DNA of 64,000 bases from Wolfiporia cocos (taxonomy: Eukaryota; Basidiomycota; Agaricomycetes; Polyporales; Phaeolaceae): contig JACCLO010000003.1 of the NCBI GenBank assembly GCA_029448655.1, positions 1,550,001-1,614,000 of the forward strand, read 5' to 3'. The notes under the pieces were generated by a model. It saw nothing but the letters and a program-made list of their open reading frames with translations. It did no database searches and was not told the origin of the DNA. Positions 22,114 through 33,504 of the stretch are shown here, piece by piece. The translations under genes were made by a program, and so were the position numbers. The first letter of the stretch is position 1, and each line of letters opens with the position of its first letter.

Positions 22114-23193
22114 ATGTCGACGCCACTCCCTACAACTAGCCCGTCTGAGCGACCTACCGCCCCGACGATGCGGCGATCCCTCGCAGTCCGCATGGGGTAC
22201 CAGACAGGCAGGTGTTACGGCTGCTCAGAGGATGCCCACGTCCGCATCAGACATGCGCTCACCTGGCACAGGTCCGACATCCCCCCCGGAGGGCAGGCGA
22301 CCCCCTGGACCGATCAATTTGAACTCGTACAGGAACTCACCAACATATTCGACCAGTACCAGGACGTCACAGAGAGAATCGTCCAACTCGAGTGCACAGC
22401 CCTCCTTCAGTGGCAGAGGCTTGGGCGGTGCATCGGTCAGTGGATCGACCACCTCGGGGCGTCGACACCATCGCGAATCCGGCGAGCGTTCACAGAGGTC
22501 GAAGCGGGCCCGCCCCGCTTACCACGAACGCGAAGCCCTGTCCCAGCCATGCCCCCCTGGTTACTCGACGACAGCGAGCTGGATCGAATCGCAGAACCAT
22601 TCGATTTTATGGAATACAGTCATGTGGTACCTCGTGACGCTGCCGTACCGACCGCCCCCGCAGGACCTCGACCTCGAGAATCAGCGCGCCCTCCTCCGCA
22701 TCCACAAGACGATGAATGACGCCCAGTTCGAGAGGGGTCGGGCGATGGTAGGGCTCCCCCCTCGCCGACCTCTGCAGCTGCTAGCGACGGAGTTAGCAAC
22801 AGATCTCCATCAGTTGAGATCATTACCCGGGAGGAATGGGAGCGAGGGAGGGACGGATGGGACGAGTCTCTTTACCAGCTGCCTACCTGGCTCTGACAGC
22901 GTCTCTGGGCCCACCACCACCACCAGCGGTACGAATCAGGAGAGTATCTTCGCGCCGTCCCCTCAGCCCGCTCACCACCTCGACCATCCGCCGAAGAGCC
23001 CTGCCGTCGATGTGGTAACCCCTGGCATTGGGTCCTCGACTGTCCCGATTACAGATGCCCCACCTGCAGAGTCACGCAGCCAGGACATTGCGTCGGTGAG
23101 TGCGCCTTATATCAGGTATGGATCCCCCCTCCGACGCCTCCGCTCCCCAATACAGATGCGGGATACAACGACCCTGACCCAGAGGCCCTCTGA
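22114..23193 (+). pseudogene. Chromovirus copy 2: post-pol ORF with tandem zinc knuckles (two TGA stops)
   Basis: It starts with ATG in the context ATAGCATGTCGACG, overlapping the pol end in the -1 frame, exactly as in copy 1. Blocks conserved with copy 1 are HALTWHR, ELTNIFDQYQ, PFDFME, ITREEWERG and EYLRAVPS. The two knuckles are at 23002-23103: CRRCGNPWHWVLDC and CPTCRVTQPGHCVGEC. TGA codons at 22717 and 22894 interrupt the frame. It ends at TGA 23191, 55 nt before the 3' LTR. Confidence 0.7.
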
Positions 23194-23203
23194 GTGGCTG
23201 TGA
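22120..23203 (+). CDS. Pol-frame C-terminal extension overlapping the post-pol ORF
   Basis: After the chromodomain the pol frame of copy 2 stays open for about 360 codons. The central part (about 22590-22835; HSILWNTVMWYLVTLPYR, RAMVGLPPRR, LATDLHQLRSLPGR) aligns with the pol frame of copy 1 (about 1222-1465; LILWNVIEYYFHCLPRL, RALGLPQR, FDDLLQCRALPARS). Amino-acid similarity in this frame is strongest where the -1 frame is a low-complexity linker, so the DNA may be read in both frames. Function unknown; the block looks helical. Confidence 0.45.
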
Positions 23204-23248
23204 AGCTTGGATTTCATCGAGGGCGATGAAGGCTTGAAGGGGGGGTGA

Positions 23249-23791
23249 TGTTACAGTTCTACCAGGTACACTCGAATATTCCGTTTGACGCCTCACCGTG
23301 TATGAGGACTTAGCGTTCAACCGCTGTACCCAGCGCTCTATTTCTAGGGGGGCCTCCGCTCAACCGTAGGCCCTGTTTCATGTATAACAACCCTATGCCC
23401 ACTCCCTGTGTCCGCATCTCATTCTAGCTGATATTCTGTGTCCAACCACAGTAGTTCCGTGTTTCATCTCTTGTTGCGCTCAACCGCAACGCTTCTCCTT
23501 TATTACTCATGTCGTTAGCCCGACGGACTTAATAGTAGTAGTACCAAAGACACTACGACCCCGATTAACGGATCGCAGTATATAACCTGATGTAAATATC
23601 GGTCGAGTTCCTCAGCTCGACCTTGTTGAATTCAAGGATCCTATACTCGTTCTCAAAGGCTTAAGCAATTAAGCCTGCAGCTTGTATATCGACGCTCTGA
23701 CTCAGAGGAGTCCGACGAGTAGTGCGCTACTCGATACGCTGAGTAACTCGACTTAGTTATTTTGCGTTGAACGGATATTCGATCCGTAACA
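23249..23791 (+). repeat. 3' LTR of chromovirus copy 2 (family C, 543 bp)
   Basis: It runs from TGTTACAGTTCTACC to GATCCGTAACA, preceded by a G-rich polypurine stretch (GAAGGGGGGGTGA, 23236-23248). TATATAA is at about 23579 and AGCTCGACCTT at 23614-23624. Flanks of the whole element are GTTGC on the left and GCTAT on the right, so there is no target duplication and the right flank is the truncated gag of copy 3. Confidence 0.9.
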
Positions 23792-25294
23792 GCTATTCTG
23801 GTTCGGGGCTTGCCAAGCCTTTTTCTTGACAAACGTTTTATCACGTTTCAAGAATATCTTGTATGTGTTTTCGTAGTACGATGCTGCGGACTGCCATTCA
23901 TCGATGGTCGCTGGCAGCGGTCGTACCCCGATGATATATCGGGTCGTATGTTCTGGTAACCCTTTCTCGAAGAGGGTTATAAGTAGTGCGTTTCCGTCCG
24001 CACTGTATCGGTCGTACTGGGCCTTTCCAGCCAAGTTATTGAACTCGGTGATGTAATCATCGATGTCCTTTCTGTCCTGAGTGACGTCTAGGATTTTCTT
24101 CCGCGCTTTCTGTACCTCTTCGATGGCTCCGAAGGCTTTCTGGAAGTCTGCATCAAACTGTGCAAGACTCGGCAGGAAGAATCGTTTCATTATGGGGTTT
24201 GTGTAGACCCGGTGGTAATTCTGTTTCCATTGGCCCGTTTTCCCCTTGTTCGAAATATACGAGAGGATAAAGATCACTCTCTGGACATCATTTTGGAATG
24301 ACGCTTCATACATCGTAAACCAGGAGTTGCATTGGTTTATGAAGTTCTGCATGTCGGAGCGTTCCCCGTCAAATACGTCGGGGGGATTGATCTTTATCAT
24401 CGGGGGTCGATAGTACGGGTTCGGCGCTGGGAGTTGAGGCTGCGGCGCATTCGGTGGTGGAGGCCCTCCTGGCGGTCCTCCTCCTCCCGGGTATCCTCCA
24501 CCCGGGTTTCCTGGGTTTCCTCCGGGGTTCCCTGGGTTTCCACCAGGGTTTCCTCCTCCAGGGTTCGCGGGGGTTCCTCCTCCGAGTCCTCCAGGAGGGG
24601 GGGCGTTCCCTCCTCCGAATTCGAAGTTTCCTCCCAGTCCTCCTCCGCTTGTATCTGCGGCGGTTCATCCAAATAGGCCTGAAGGCCATGTTCCTGGGTT
24701 TGTCGTTTCCATTCCTCCGCTTGGGCTAGTCCAAGACGGATTTCCTCCGCTACCCATTCCGTGTGCGTTCTGTGGGGGGTTTCCAAAGAGGTTTGTTCCT
24801 CCAGCCATAGACCCAATCCCACTCTGCGCAAAAGCAGATATAAATCCTGGAGGGTCCTGTCCTCCAGTCTGGCTGTTATCTGTTCCTGTAAAGTTTCCAG
24901 GATTTATCCCATCATCTCCGATGCGCTCAATTCCTGCCATTCCTGTGGTGCCCGAAGGCTGATTCGTATTTCCATCGGCATCGGAGGTTCTGTTGATGGT
25001 TTCGGTTTCGTTTTCAGTCAACACTGTAGTTGACATCGGAGGGATCTCTCCGAATCGTTCAAATGCTTCACGCGTTATTTCCCAAGCGGTCGTTCCTGCG
25101 GAGGGGTATACTTGTACCCACTTTGATGCCCTATCTTCTCTAGGAATGACAACAATTCCTCCGCGGTTACGGAAGGCTCCAATGGTGTCAGTCCACTCAT
25201 ATCGGTTGAGTCTGTAGACTCCCTGAATGTCCTCGAGCAAGAGTTCAATCAGTCGTGCTGGGAATTCTGGTCCAAATATCATGTGCCCTTGCAC
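23792..25294 (-). pseudogene. Chromovirus copy 3: truncated gag
   Basis: Reading on the minus strand, gag starts at ATG 25294 (MQGHMIFGPEFPARLIELLL; WVQVYPSAGTTAWEITREAF), passes a Gly/Asn/Pro-rich linker and continues into the capsid-like part (INPPDVFDGERSDMQNFINQ, QWKQNYHRVYTNPIMKRFFL, ITEFNNLAGKAQYDRYS). A single TGA at 24667-24665 breaks the frame. It is homologous throughout to gag of copy 2 but clearly diverged. It stops abruptly before the zinc knuckle at 23792, at the boundary with the LTR of copy 2; pol is absent. Confidence 0.85.
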
Positions 25295-25316
25295 CGTGGT
25301 AGGTGAGGGTGTGATG

Positions 25317-25327
25317 AGCTCGACCTT
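25317..25327 (-). promoter_or_regulatory. Self-complementary primer-binding site, chromovirus copy 3
   Basis: On the minus strand AAGGTCGAGCT follows the 5' LTR after one base, identical to the PBS of copy 2. Its complement is retained in intact family A LTRs (for example 2254-2264) but has been deleted from the LTR of copy 3 itself. Confidence 0.7.
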
Positions 25328-25328
25328 C

Positions 25329-25636
25329 TGTTACGGGTCGAATACCCGTTCGTATATTCAAGTCGCGAATATAGATTGTTCTTCTGCACGTAGGCTTGCT
25401 GCCGTGTGCAAGGCAAATACTCGTTAGATGCCTTCAAGTCTTAAGCGAGATTCTTAGGAGATCGGTTAATATCCAATACGCGTTAGAGGATATAGTCTGT
25501 TTCATGCTAGTACAACTGGGGATACGCCCAGTAGAGTCACGAGTAGCCAGGGGGTTGGTTGCGCAACAAGTCCCTGTATCGTATTCGCCCGGTGGTGAGT
25601 TCTGTCGATATTCGAAAAATCAAAATAACTGTAACA
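25329..25636 (-). repeat. 5' LTR of chromovirus copy 3 (family A) with an internal deletion
   Basis: Both ends are present (TGTTACGGGTCGAATACCCG; AAATAACTGTAACA), but only 308 bp remain of about 709. The missing part lies between GAGGATATAGTCTGTT and CATGCTAGTACAACTGGGG and includes the TATA box and transcript start. It should be transcriptionally inactive. Confidence 0.85.
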
Positions 25637-28600
25637 GGACAGTTCTGTGGTGTGTCACAAGGTATTCTTCAATGTGGCTGAATATATCAGAATGTATTGA
25701 GATGTATTCTAATGTACACAAAAGTATTGACGTATGCTATCTGAATGCACCTACAGCATCTCCCAACCTACCCACCAATATTCATGCTCCCCCCATGCCC
25801 GCTACCTGTCCTCACTCCCTGTCCCCACTCCCTGCTGCAGAAAACTTGTTGGAAGTGCACATGCATCGGGCATGGCACAAGGATGCAATCCTGTCACCAC
25901 AGTGGGGAACGACATGAAAAGGGAAAGTGGTGGAGTGAGCCCAGACCGGAAGGTGGTGCAATACACACCTGGTTACGGAAAGGGGCATGTGTTCAGAGAA
26001 TCATTTCCATCTTACACTCAACATTGCATGAATGAGTTTTTTAAAGATATTTCGAAGTAATTAAATATGTACCAGTCTGTCTGCTGCAGTGGTTACATCT
26101 TGCAATGAGAATGTTTGTGTACTGGCTGGACGTAAATAAATAAGACAAAACTACTAGCTAAACAACTCACGGGTGGTCACCTACTTGCACATGGTTATTT
26201 GACTCCTCTTGAAGCTGGAATGGATGGTGTCACTGTGCCAAGACCCAGAGGTTCACTAAGTAAGAGAAAAGCAGAGGGAGAAGATGAGATAGCATGCAGC
26301 GCGTTGTAGGCCTGCTTATGTGTAGTGAGGGAAATAAAGTTCAAGAGGTGACAGTGTAGGTGAAGGAACATAAAATGAAGCGATCCATGGAAAATGACAT
26401 AGTGATACTAGTGCTGCGAGGTAAAAGCATTGCCATAAAGGGATGTGGCTACAATGCCACAAAGACAAGGACTCGGACAGGAGCCATGTCATCAGCATAG
26501 ACACATTCACTGTAGTCTAATGTAAGATATGACGAACTCGACATCCATACAATGGCTCTGTTGCCCAAATGAGCAAGCTCGAAGTTTGCCATGGCTGCAG
26601 TAAGTACCTTTGGCTACAAAATGCAAATTTCTCTTTGGAATTATGGCCACAAAAAAACCTTTATCAATTGTATGTACAGAGGCTCAAATTATTATGAGTT
26701 CTCAATTATTTGGTAGTGGTATGGAGGAATGTGCATACGGTCGTGTGGCAGGCATACAGTTGTGTGGCAGTACAGATGATAGCAACGAAAGCATGATGAC
26801 ATAAGCACGTGGACCCAAAGCAATTCAATTTCTTATGCATACACAAAATTATGCAGCCTGACACATATGATCTGTCGTTTATTGGCATCTGTCAACCTAC
26901 AAAATAGATCACATGAGCCATTGGATATATTTGGGGTACATCAAACTTCTCAGGATACACTCAGATACAGTAGGACTTATTTGGGTATTTCTAAATACCT
27001 CGGATTTTCACTGGGATTAATTACCCAGCGAGTTTGCATAGATAAGCACCAGAGATCACATGAATTTCGGCATGCGTCGGGAGCGCCTCTGCCTGACCCT
27101 GAGGTGTATGATGAGGATGGTGTATATACGCTCTGATGGCCCATGAAGCATGGTAGAATATATTTTCCACTCTTAGATTTGCATTCAGCCTGTAAGGTGG
27201 TGAAGTTGGGTAATAGATTCCATGATGCTTACATTCACATTCTTGAAGCACCCATAGATTTAGATTTATCAGCTAAGTCCGCACGAGACAGCTTCGCGCC
27301 ATATTCCAATGCAGCTGTCAAGTAGCTGTGCAGGGGTCGTAGGTGCCCAACTGAAGTACGTAGACAATGTCCAGTAGTGTAGTAGGGTGACCTGTTGCAC
27401 ACAATTTCTCATTGAACTTTGCCGAGTCTTTTATGTAAAGCTAGTATGCACTTTTGAGATACTAAGTGGACAAGCAAGGCATCCTCCCAATGAACCTACA
27501 ATGTGCTACAGTATATATTTTATTCCTATGATATATCTGTGGTGCAGTTGTTATAGTGATGGGCCGTTCAAAACGTTCAACGTTTGTCAATGGGGAATAC
27601 ATAGGGCATGCAGAGGCACCCGCCGCAGGCCCAACGTGTCAGTACTCACATGAACCTTCAACACACATCACAGTCACTACAACTACACATTATCCTTAGC
27701 GCACAGCACATCATGAGCAATACCCTGACAGTGTATTGACAGGTTATTCATAAATACCCTGTCAAAACACTGTCAATACCCCCACTGGGTATTGCACAGG
27801 GTATTGTCCACATACACATGCAATAATCCAGCGATACCCCTTAGGCGCTCTTCGATAAGCGCTGTCCCTGGCCTGAATTGGGCTCGCTGCCGCTGGGGTA
27901 GGGCGCCTCTTAGGATGTCACAAACATTCAAGAAATGCCAAGATATATTGTGCAAACACGTATATGTAGTACAAGCAGAGATAAATACACTACTGATGCC
28001 ATGCTAAAGCATTGACCAATCATGGTCTGCGATCTCAGTTGCGGTCACATCCAGGGATCCACTTTGCGACTGTTGAGCATAGTAGAATTAGCACTATGAC
28101 GACTCTGCAATGACTATTACATACCAGAGCAATGCCAAGACACAAACTAGGATTGCCCAGCATGGTGAGTAGCGGACATATCCAGGCTGCAAGCTGTATT
28201 ACATAACACACAGAGTCAGCGATGACAGCTTATGATCTCAGGATGACAGAACATACTATAAATTCATGCATATACCCAGCTACAATTGGTCTCTGAGATA
28301 GTTTGCATGTGAGCCGATGCGCAGAGTGCATATACGGAATATCATACCATTACAAGAGTGTGAACGAATATATTGGAAGTGCGCACATCGGGTGTGGCGT
28401 ACCGGTGTGATCTTGTCACTATGGTGCAAGTGCAGTCCGGTGAATGAAAGCGCACATCGGAAGTCAGGTATGTTGGGGTCAGAAAGTGGAGCAGCATGCA
28501 CCTGGAATGGATAGCTCATATGTCAAGCCCTCTAGTATGTTGACCGCATCAGCGTACATTGCGGGTGCAGGTTCTGCGGGTGATCGAGCTAGTGTATAAT

Positions 28601-30140
28601 GTAGCATCTCAGACAGTATTGAGGACATACCAAAGCAAGCAACCTGACCGATATAAGGATGACAAGCATCCATCTGGGAGCATACATGTATTCAGAAATG
28701 AGGTATTACATGGAGAGATGCACACCGTAATGACTGTCCGCTAAGGACGAGTTCAACATTTTGATTGCACATCTACTCTGTATCATAACCCTTGCTGTGA
28801 GGTATTACTGCTTATGATATTGCGGATTTTAACCCTCACCGCAGAGTCTGGAACATCCAACCGACTGGTGAGTGTCAAAGTCAGCCTTATAACAGAGCTG
28901 AGAAAACATGCATATGCAGGGTGGGTAAGGGTGGCTGTGGTAAGCTTGCCTGTGTGAAGGTTGGTCGTCGATGTCAATGGACAAGTCCACGTTCAAGCAA
29001 GTCTCAAGTCGCATAATTATAATGGGGGCCAGCAACCGTAGCGGGGCGGCAATTTCTGGCTGGCTAGCGCCAGTGATGCACCGCTGTCAAATCCCAGACG
29101 TCCCCATCAACGGCATACCTAAAGCAGCTGGAAGCACAGAGAGGACGGTGGTCATAGCTAATAGCTCACTGTACAGAAAGACTCGTGAAACATGTTGGCG
29201 GGAAGACTTGCCCAAAATCGAAATTCGAATAAGATGTTCGGAACAGATTTTGAATAAATAATTCCATTTCCGAGATCTCATTATTGAGCAAGCTGTTTTG
29301 AGATGATGAGAATGCTTACGAAAAATCTGTCCAGAACGATATTTAGAATGCCATCTGAATGAATTTTTATGACTGTTGCTGAAGGGTCAGAATCCGAACT
29401 CAAGAAGGAGATACAATTACATGGTTGTAGGAAAGCAGCAATCATTTTGTAGATTGTTGACGTTCCAACAAACATCATCCCTCATCACTTCACAGTATAA
29501 TGGTACACATGCTTATGATACCAATAAAAAATTTCCTATTGGAGATCTTGCACAGCTTGTAAGCTATGAATTTATTTTGAATGGGACAGAGTGGCTATGA
29601 TAAACTTCCTATATAGGGCGGACAAGCACGTGACGCTACACGTCGCATCGCGTCGATTCTCGTCGAGACATCCTCATACCTGCTCGGAAGAATCTCAAGC
29701 TCAAGGCAAAAATTAGATGTACTCAAAGCAGCAGTCTATCGCTACAATTTGAAGCCAGAACCAGAGCGCGTAGCCGGTGAATCCGTGCATTCCACTTCTT
29801 GCCGCCCTTCCAATTCCGAGAGTGATTGCAGTGACAATCTTGATACCCAGAGTATGGATAGTGATTTGGACTAGTTTGATAGCTTAAACAGACAGATCTT
29901 GGTATTCTAGCAAGTAAATTGTAATGTATGTTTGCTGCTGTGCACCAGAAGTAACTATCTACGATGCTATGGGTACGCCAATACCAGTGGCGGTGGCGGC
30001 GCAATCGCGATCTGGGCGCTACGATTGCTTATCTAGGCAAGTGATTCAATGTCCAATGACATTTGGATCAGCGCCCGTGGGCAAGACTCTTGGCGGGGTT
30101 GCCGGTCCCCAATTATAAATACACATATGGGTGATGGTGG
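25637..30140. other. 4.5-kb interval without a supportable gene
   Basis: Only short unrelated frames are present. Visible structure: a segment near 26925-27060 with TAATTACCCAGCG and TTTGCATAGATAAGC, found in reverse near 32957-33003; palindromic GACAGTGTATTGACAGG and ACCCTGTCAAAACACTGTC words at 27725-27800 related to 32590-32680; and the 29070-29260 copy of the repeat at 3230-3604. This looks like old transposon debris. Confidence 0.5.
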
Positions 30141-30466
30141 TCACATGATGCATTAGAGAGAGAGAGACAACCACTTATATCCCGCAGTCAGTATCCTAAG
30201 TACATGTGCGGCAGCTAACGAGAGCCCAAGGTCGAAGGTGATAGTTCACGATAGTTACGAGTAGGGTGGTGTGCGGGTTCGTACTTCTGTTAGGTATCGT
30301 AGGAGAGGGTGAGCAGATGGTAGAAGCCCCGAGGTTAGGCGACACCAATCGCTCTAGTGATACGTATATAGAAAAGAAAAGAAAAGAAAAGGGAGGTTAA
30401 AACTAATAGAAAAAGTACGTAGCAGAAGAACCCGGACTTCTTGCAAGGTGTTGTGTGGGAAGGCGG

Positions 30467-31822
30467 TCAGGTACGAGAACGGATAGTCATGGATACGCGT
30501 CCGTGGAAGTGGGAGGAGATGACGCCGTAGTTGAAATCATGGATAGCGCTCTCAAGCGCTTTGAGTATATGGCCGTCGTCGGCATCGGTGAACGAGAGTA
30601 GAACAGAGGAGTGTGTCTTGTGGTCAGGGATGTTGGGGTTCATCCAACATATGAAGTGAGGTTCAAAGGGGTATGGTTGTGGAGCAATGGTGTAGAAGGG
30701 AGTTCGACTGAGTGCGTAGAAGAATTCGTCGGCAATGTCTTGATTGGTAACCCGAGTGCCGTCATCGTAGCGACATGCGATGCCGTTGATTTGGACAGTG
30801 TAAGTGTTAGGGACCGGGGTGGGAGGTCTGGTATTGCGAATCATGTCAAGGGAAGGTGTAGGTCCTATGGGGTGGTCGTACATGGGAGGTTCCAGGAGGG
30901 CTGTCATAGTTTGGTCAACCCAAAGCGGTCTGCATGATTGAGGAGGAGAATCGTCGGTGGTGTCCGCAGGTGTAGCCATGGAGGGAGGAGTGGTTATGGG
31001 TGATGGGAGTGGGGGTGCGGATGGGATGGGTGACTGAGAAACGGGTGAGCGAGTTGGGGGAGTGACATGTCGGCCATCAGGGCCAAAATATTGGGGAAAC
31101 ATGGCACGTTCAGCAGGGGTGCCATAATTGATGGCGTAGTCTTCGGCGGATAGGTCCGAAGGAGTGGGCGTGGGCTAGTTGTGGGTGAGTTGGGGGTGAG
31201 CAGTGTCGTCCGAATCCGCTGTATGAGCGGATGGTGTGGGGGAGTGGTTGCGTGTGGGAGGAGGCGGTGGGGTAGTGGACTGTTTAGGTGATTTGACGGT
31301 GACAGTCGGGGGTGGGGTAATCGCTGGTGAGGTTACAGGAGGGGTAGGGTTGGGAGTAGGTGGTTTGTTGGGTACCCAATGGAGTTTGGGCAGGGGTGTT
31401 TTGCGTCGTGGAATTCGGGATGTGGTGACTAAGCGTTTGATGTATGGCGCCTGATGGGTCTGGATAGTGGTGCGTGCAGCAGGCGGTGAGGGTGGAGGTG
31501 TGGGAATAGGGTAGGGCATAGGGTTGGGAAAAGTAGGCGCCAGAATGGCATCTAAGTGGTTGGCGAGTTGGCGGACTGTGTCTCGCACTGTGAGTAAGGT
31601 GAGGGCTTCGGTGTGAGCGATTTCGTCAGCTCCATGTTGGATTGCGGTAAAGAGGTAGGATACGTGAGTCTTCCAAAGTGGAAGAGCATAGTTGGAGGAG
31701 TTGGTTTCGTGTGCCCGGTGGATACTCTGGGCAGCATTGAAAAGTAGATCAAATGCAAAGGTGGCTGATGTGGTTTCGGTTTGGACCCTCTGGGTGTTGG
31801 GGACGGTGTGTTGGGTGTTCAT
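30467..31822 (-). pseudogene. ORF1-like protein of retroposon copy a, one nonsense codon
   Basis: It starts at ATG 31822 (MNTQHTVPNTQRVQTETTSA) and ends at 30467 (SMTIRSRT). A single TAG at 31177-31175, where copy d has TCA, splits it into two in-frame parts. Otherwise it is collinear and very similar to the intact protein of copy d (48781-50136): helical N-terminal domain, Pro/Thr-rich linker, RRM-like C-terminal domain. Confidence 0.8.
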
Positions 31823-31858
31823 GGTGGGAGAGACGGTGTGTGGGGGTCGGCGTATGGG

Positions 31859-32497
31859 TAGTGATGTGCCAGGCCCGGCTTTGGGCCATAGGCCGGGCCG
31901 GGCCAAGCCCTACTTGGGCCGGGCCAGGCCGGGCCCTACACCACGGCTTGAGACGGCCCAGGGCCCGGCTTGTGTCTCAAGCCGGGCCGGGCCAAGCCGT
32001 GAGCCCCGGGCCTGAAAGCTCTAACAGATAAAATGTCTAGTAACTATGATATAAGGATATATATAGTAGCAGTATGCCATATTCCAATGAAGTATGTCTA
32101 TATTTTTAAATTCAAGCAAGAGGATAGTCCCATGGATCGAATTAAGCCTGTCACTCACTTTTGGGCGCCTATACGATGCCCCATTTGGAATGCGCGCCAC
32201 AGAGCACCGTGCCGGTAAAATGATGATTTCACACTATAATTGAAGATACTGGAGCTTGGCTTTGTCAGAAGATAGTTGGAGAAGGTACGTTATGAGTTTG
32301 TGTGGCTACAGTGATGATCATCCTCACAGTGCCAGGCCCCGGGCAAGCCCCAGGCCGGGCCGGGCCAAGCCCTGGGCCGTCAATGGGGGCCCGGCCTGAG
32401 GTTTTGAAAAGCCAAGGCCGTCCTTGAAAAGCCAAGGCCGTCCAAAGCCGGGCCAAAGCCGGGGCTTTTGAGCCGGGCCGGGCCTGGCACATCACTA
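31859..32497. mobile_element. hAT-type non-autonomous element (MITE), 639 bp, TSD CGTATGGG
   Basis: Terminal inverted repeats start TAGTGATGTGCCAGGCCC and end with the complement; 8-bp duplications CGTATGGG lie at 31851-31858 and 32498-32505. An 8-bp TSD plus TAGNG-type ends is the hAT signature. Both ends are extremely GC-rich (GGCCGGGCC repeats) around an AT-rich centre (about 32020-32110). It sits in the 5' untranslated part of retroposon copy a; copies c and d lack it. No transposase is encoded. Confidence 0.9.
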
Positions 32498-32578
32498 CGT
32501 ATGGGTGGACGGTACGTGAGCACCTAAGGCGATGGTGGTGGTAAGAGAGAAAGGAGGGTCTTCACATGATGCATTAGA

Positions 32579-33480
32579 TAAGAATATCCGAGGAGGTATT
32601 GACAGCTTCCCTGGTATTGCCGGGTTATTGCATGGTGTATTTACAGAAACCCGTCAAAACACGCTCGGGGTATCGCGCCTTGATGTTCTGTGCATAAAGC
32701 CCTTATCCACTTCCTCCACAATACTAATGCCTTCCTCAAGCCAGACGTCCACCCAATCGTTTTCGATTCAGGGTAAGCCCAATCATTCTGCCATTATCGG
32801 CACGGTCAACAACCATTACATAAACCATACCTTACACACCGAGACCTCATGAAATACTACTGATCCATAACCTTTGTCCTTAACCCTACCACTACCATCC
32901 CTACGCAGGCTCCTCGTAGAGCGCCGTAAATGGTTGTTCTTCTTCTTCGGTACTCACGTGAATATTGGCGCTTATCTACGCAAACCCGCTGGGTAATTAA
33001 CCTCAAGTGGCTGGACCCGCGATTTGGATGATACTCCATCCCGTAACGACGAACAGGGCCCTCGATGCAATGATTGGTTTCGCATATAATATGTGACATC
33101 GAGCGGCTACTACTTTTGAATTCTTACAGGGCAAGTGACAATCCACGGTTCAGTCGCAGCTATAGATGAGATACATGACAAGGTGCTGACAGGAGTGGAG
33201 CAAACGGCATCCAGGAGATCATGAGGCCAGTGGGCAATCAGGGAAGAGTTGGATCCTTGATCAGAATCAACGGGAGGGCATGATCCCATCTACGTTTAAA
33301 GGACGCCCTATAGCTTCTCTAATTGAAGGCCTGTTAGATGTGTCAAACAATGTCCAGTGGATCTGTGCAAAAAGCCATTCTCCGAGCTCCGCGTTTATTA
33401 TCCATTCTCGGGCAGCCCGACTTCGTGTTTCGCTGTTTTACGATACAATCTAGCACATGAGAGTCGCTATAGTCGTTCTG
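32579..33480. other. Gene-free interval downstream of the BCS1-like gene
   Basis: No gene is supported. At 32590-32700 and 32957-33003 there are pieces related to repeats at 27720-27850 and 27005-27060. The last part is the 3' flank of the BCS1-like gene. Confidence 0.5.
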
Positions 33481-33504
33481 TAAAGCCGCAGTCCGCGCGA
33501 GAAG

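Larger units (their letters stand above)
30158..32561 (-). mobile_element. ORF1-only retroposon, copy a, with 17-bp target duplication
   Basis: The element is flanked by TCACATGATGCATTAGA at 30141-30157 and 32562-32578. Read on the minus strand it begins AGACCCTCCTTTCTCTC, holds one Pro-rich ORF, and ends GCGGGATATAAGTGGTTG followed by (TC)n. Long target duplications and a simple-repeat 3' end are the marks of target-primed (non-LTR) retrotransposition; no reverse transcriptase is encoded. Without the hAT insertion (31859-32505) it is 1757 bp, matching copy d (1769 bp). Confidence 0.8.

Noticed and set aside
17859..22896. Reassignment of TGA to a sense codon to explain the all-TGA stops
   Set aside because: Host genes in the window (dolichyldiphosphatase, PAN6, both CsbD-like genes) end at TGA in the expected place and use TGG for Trp.
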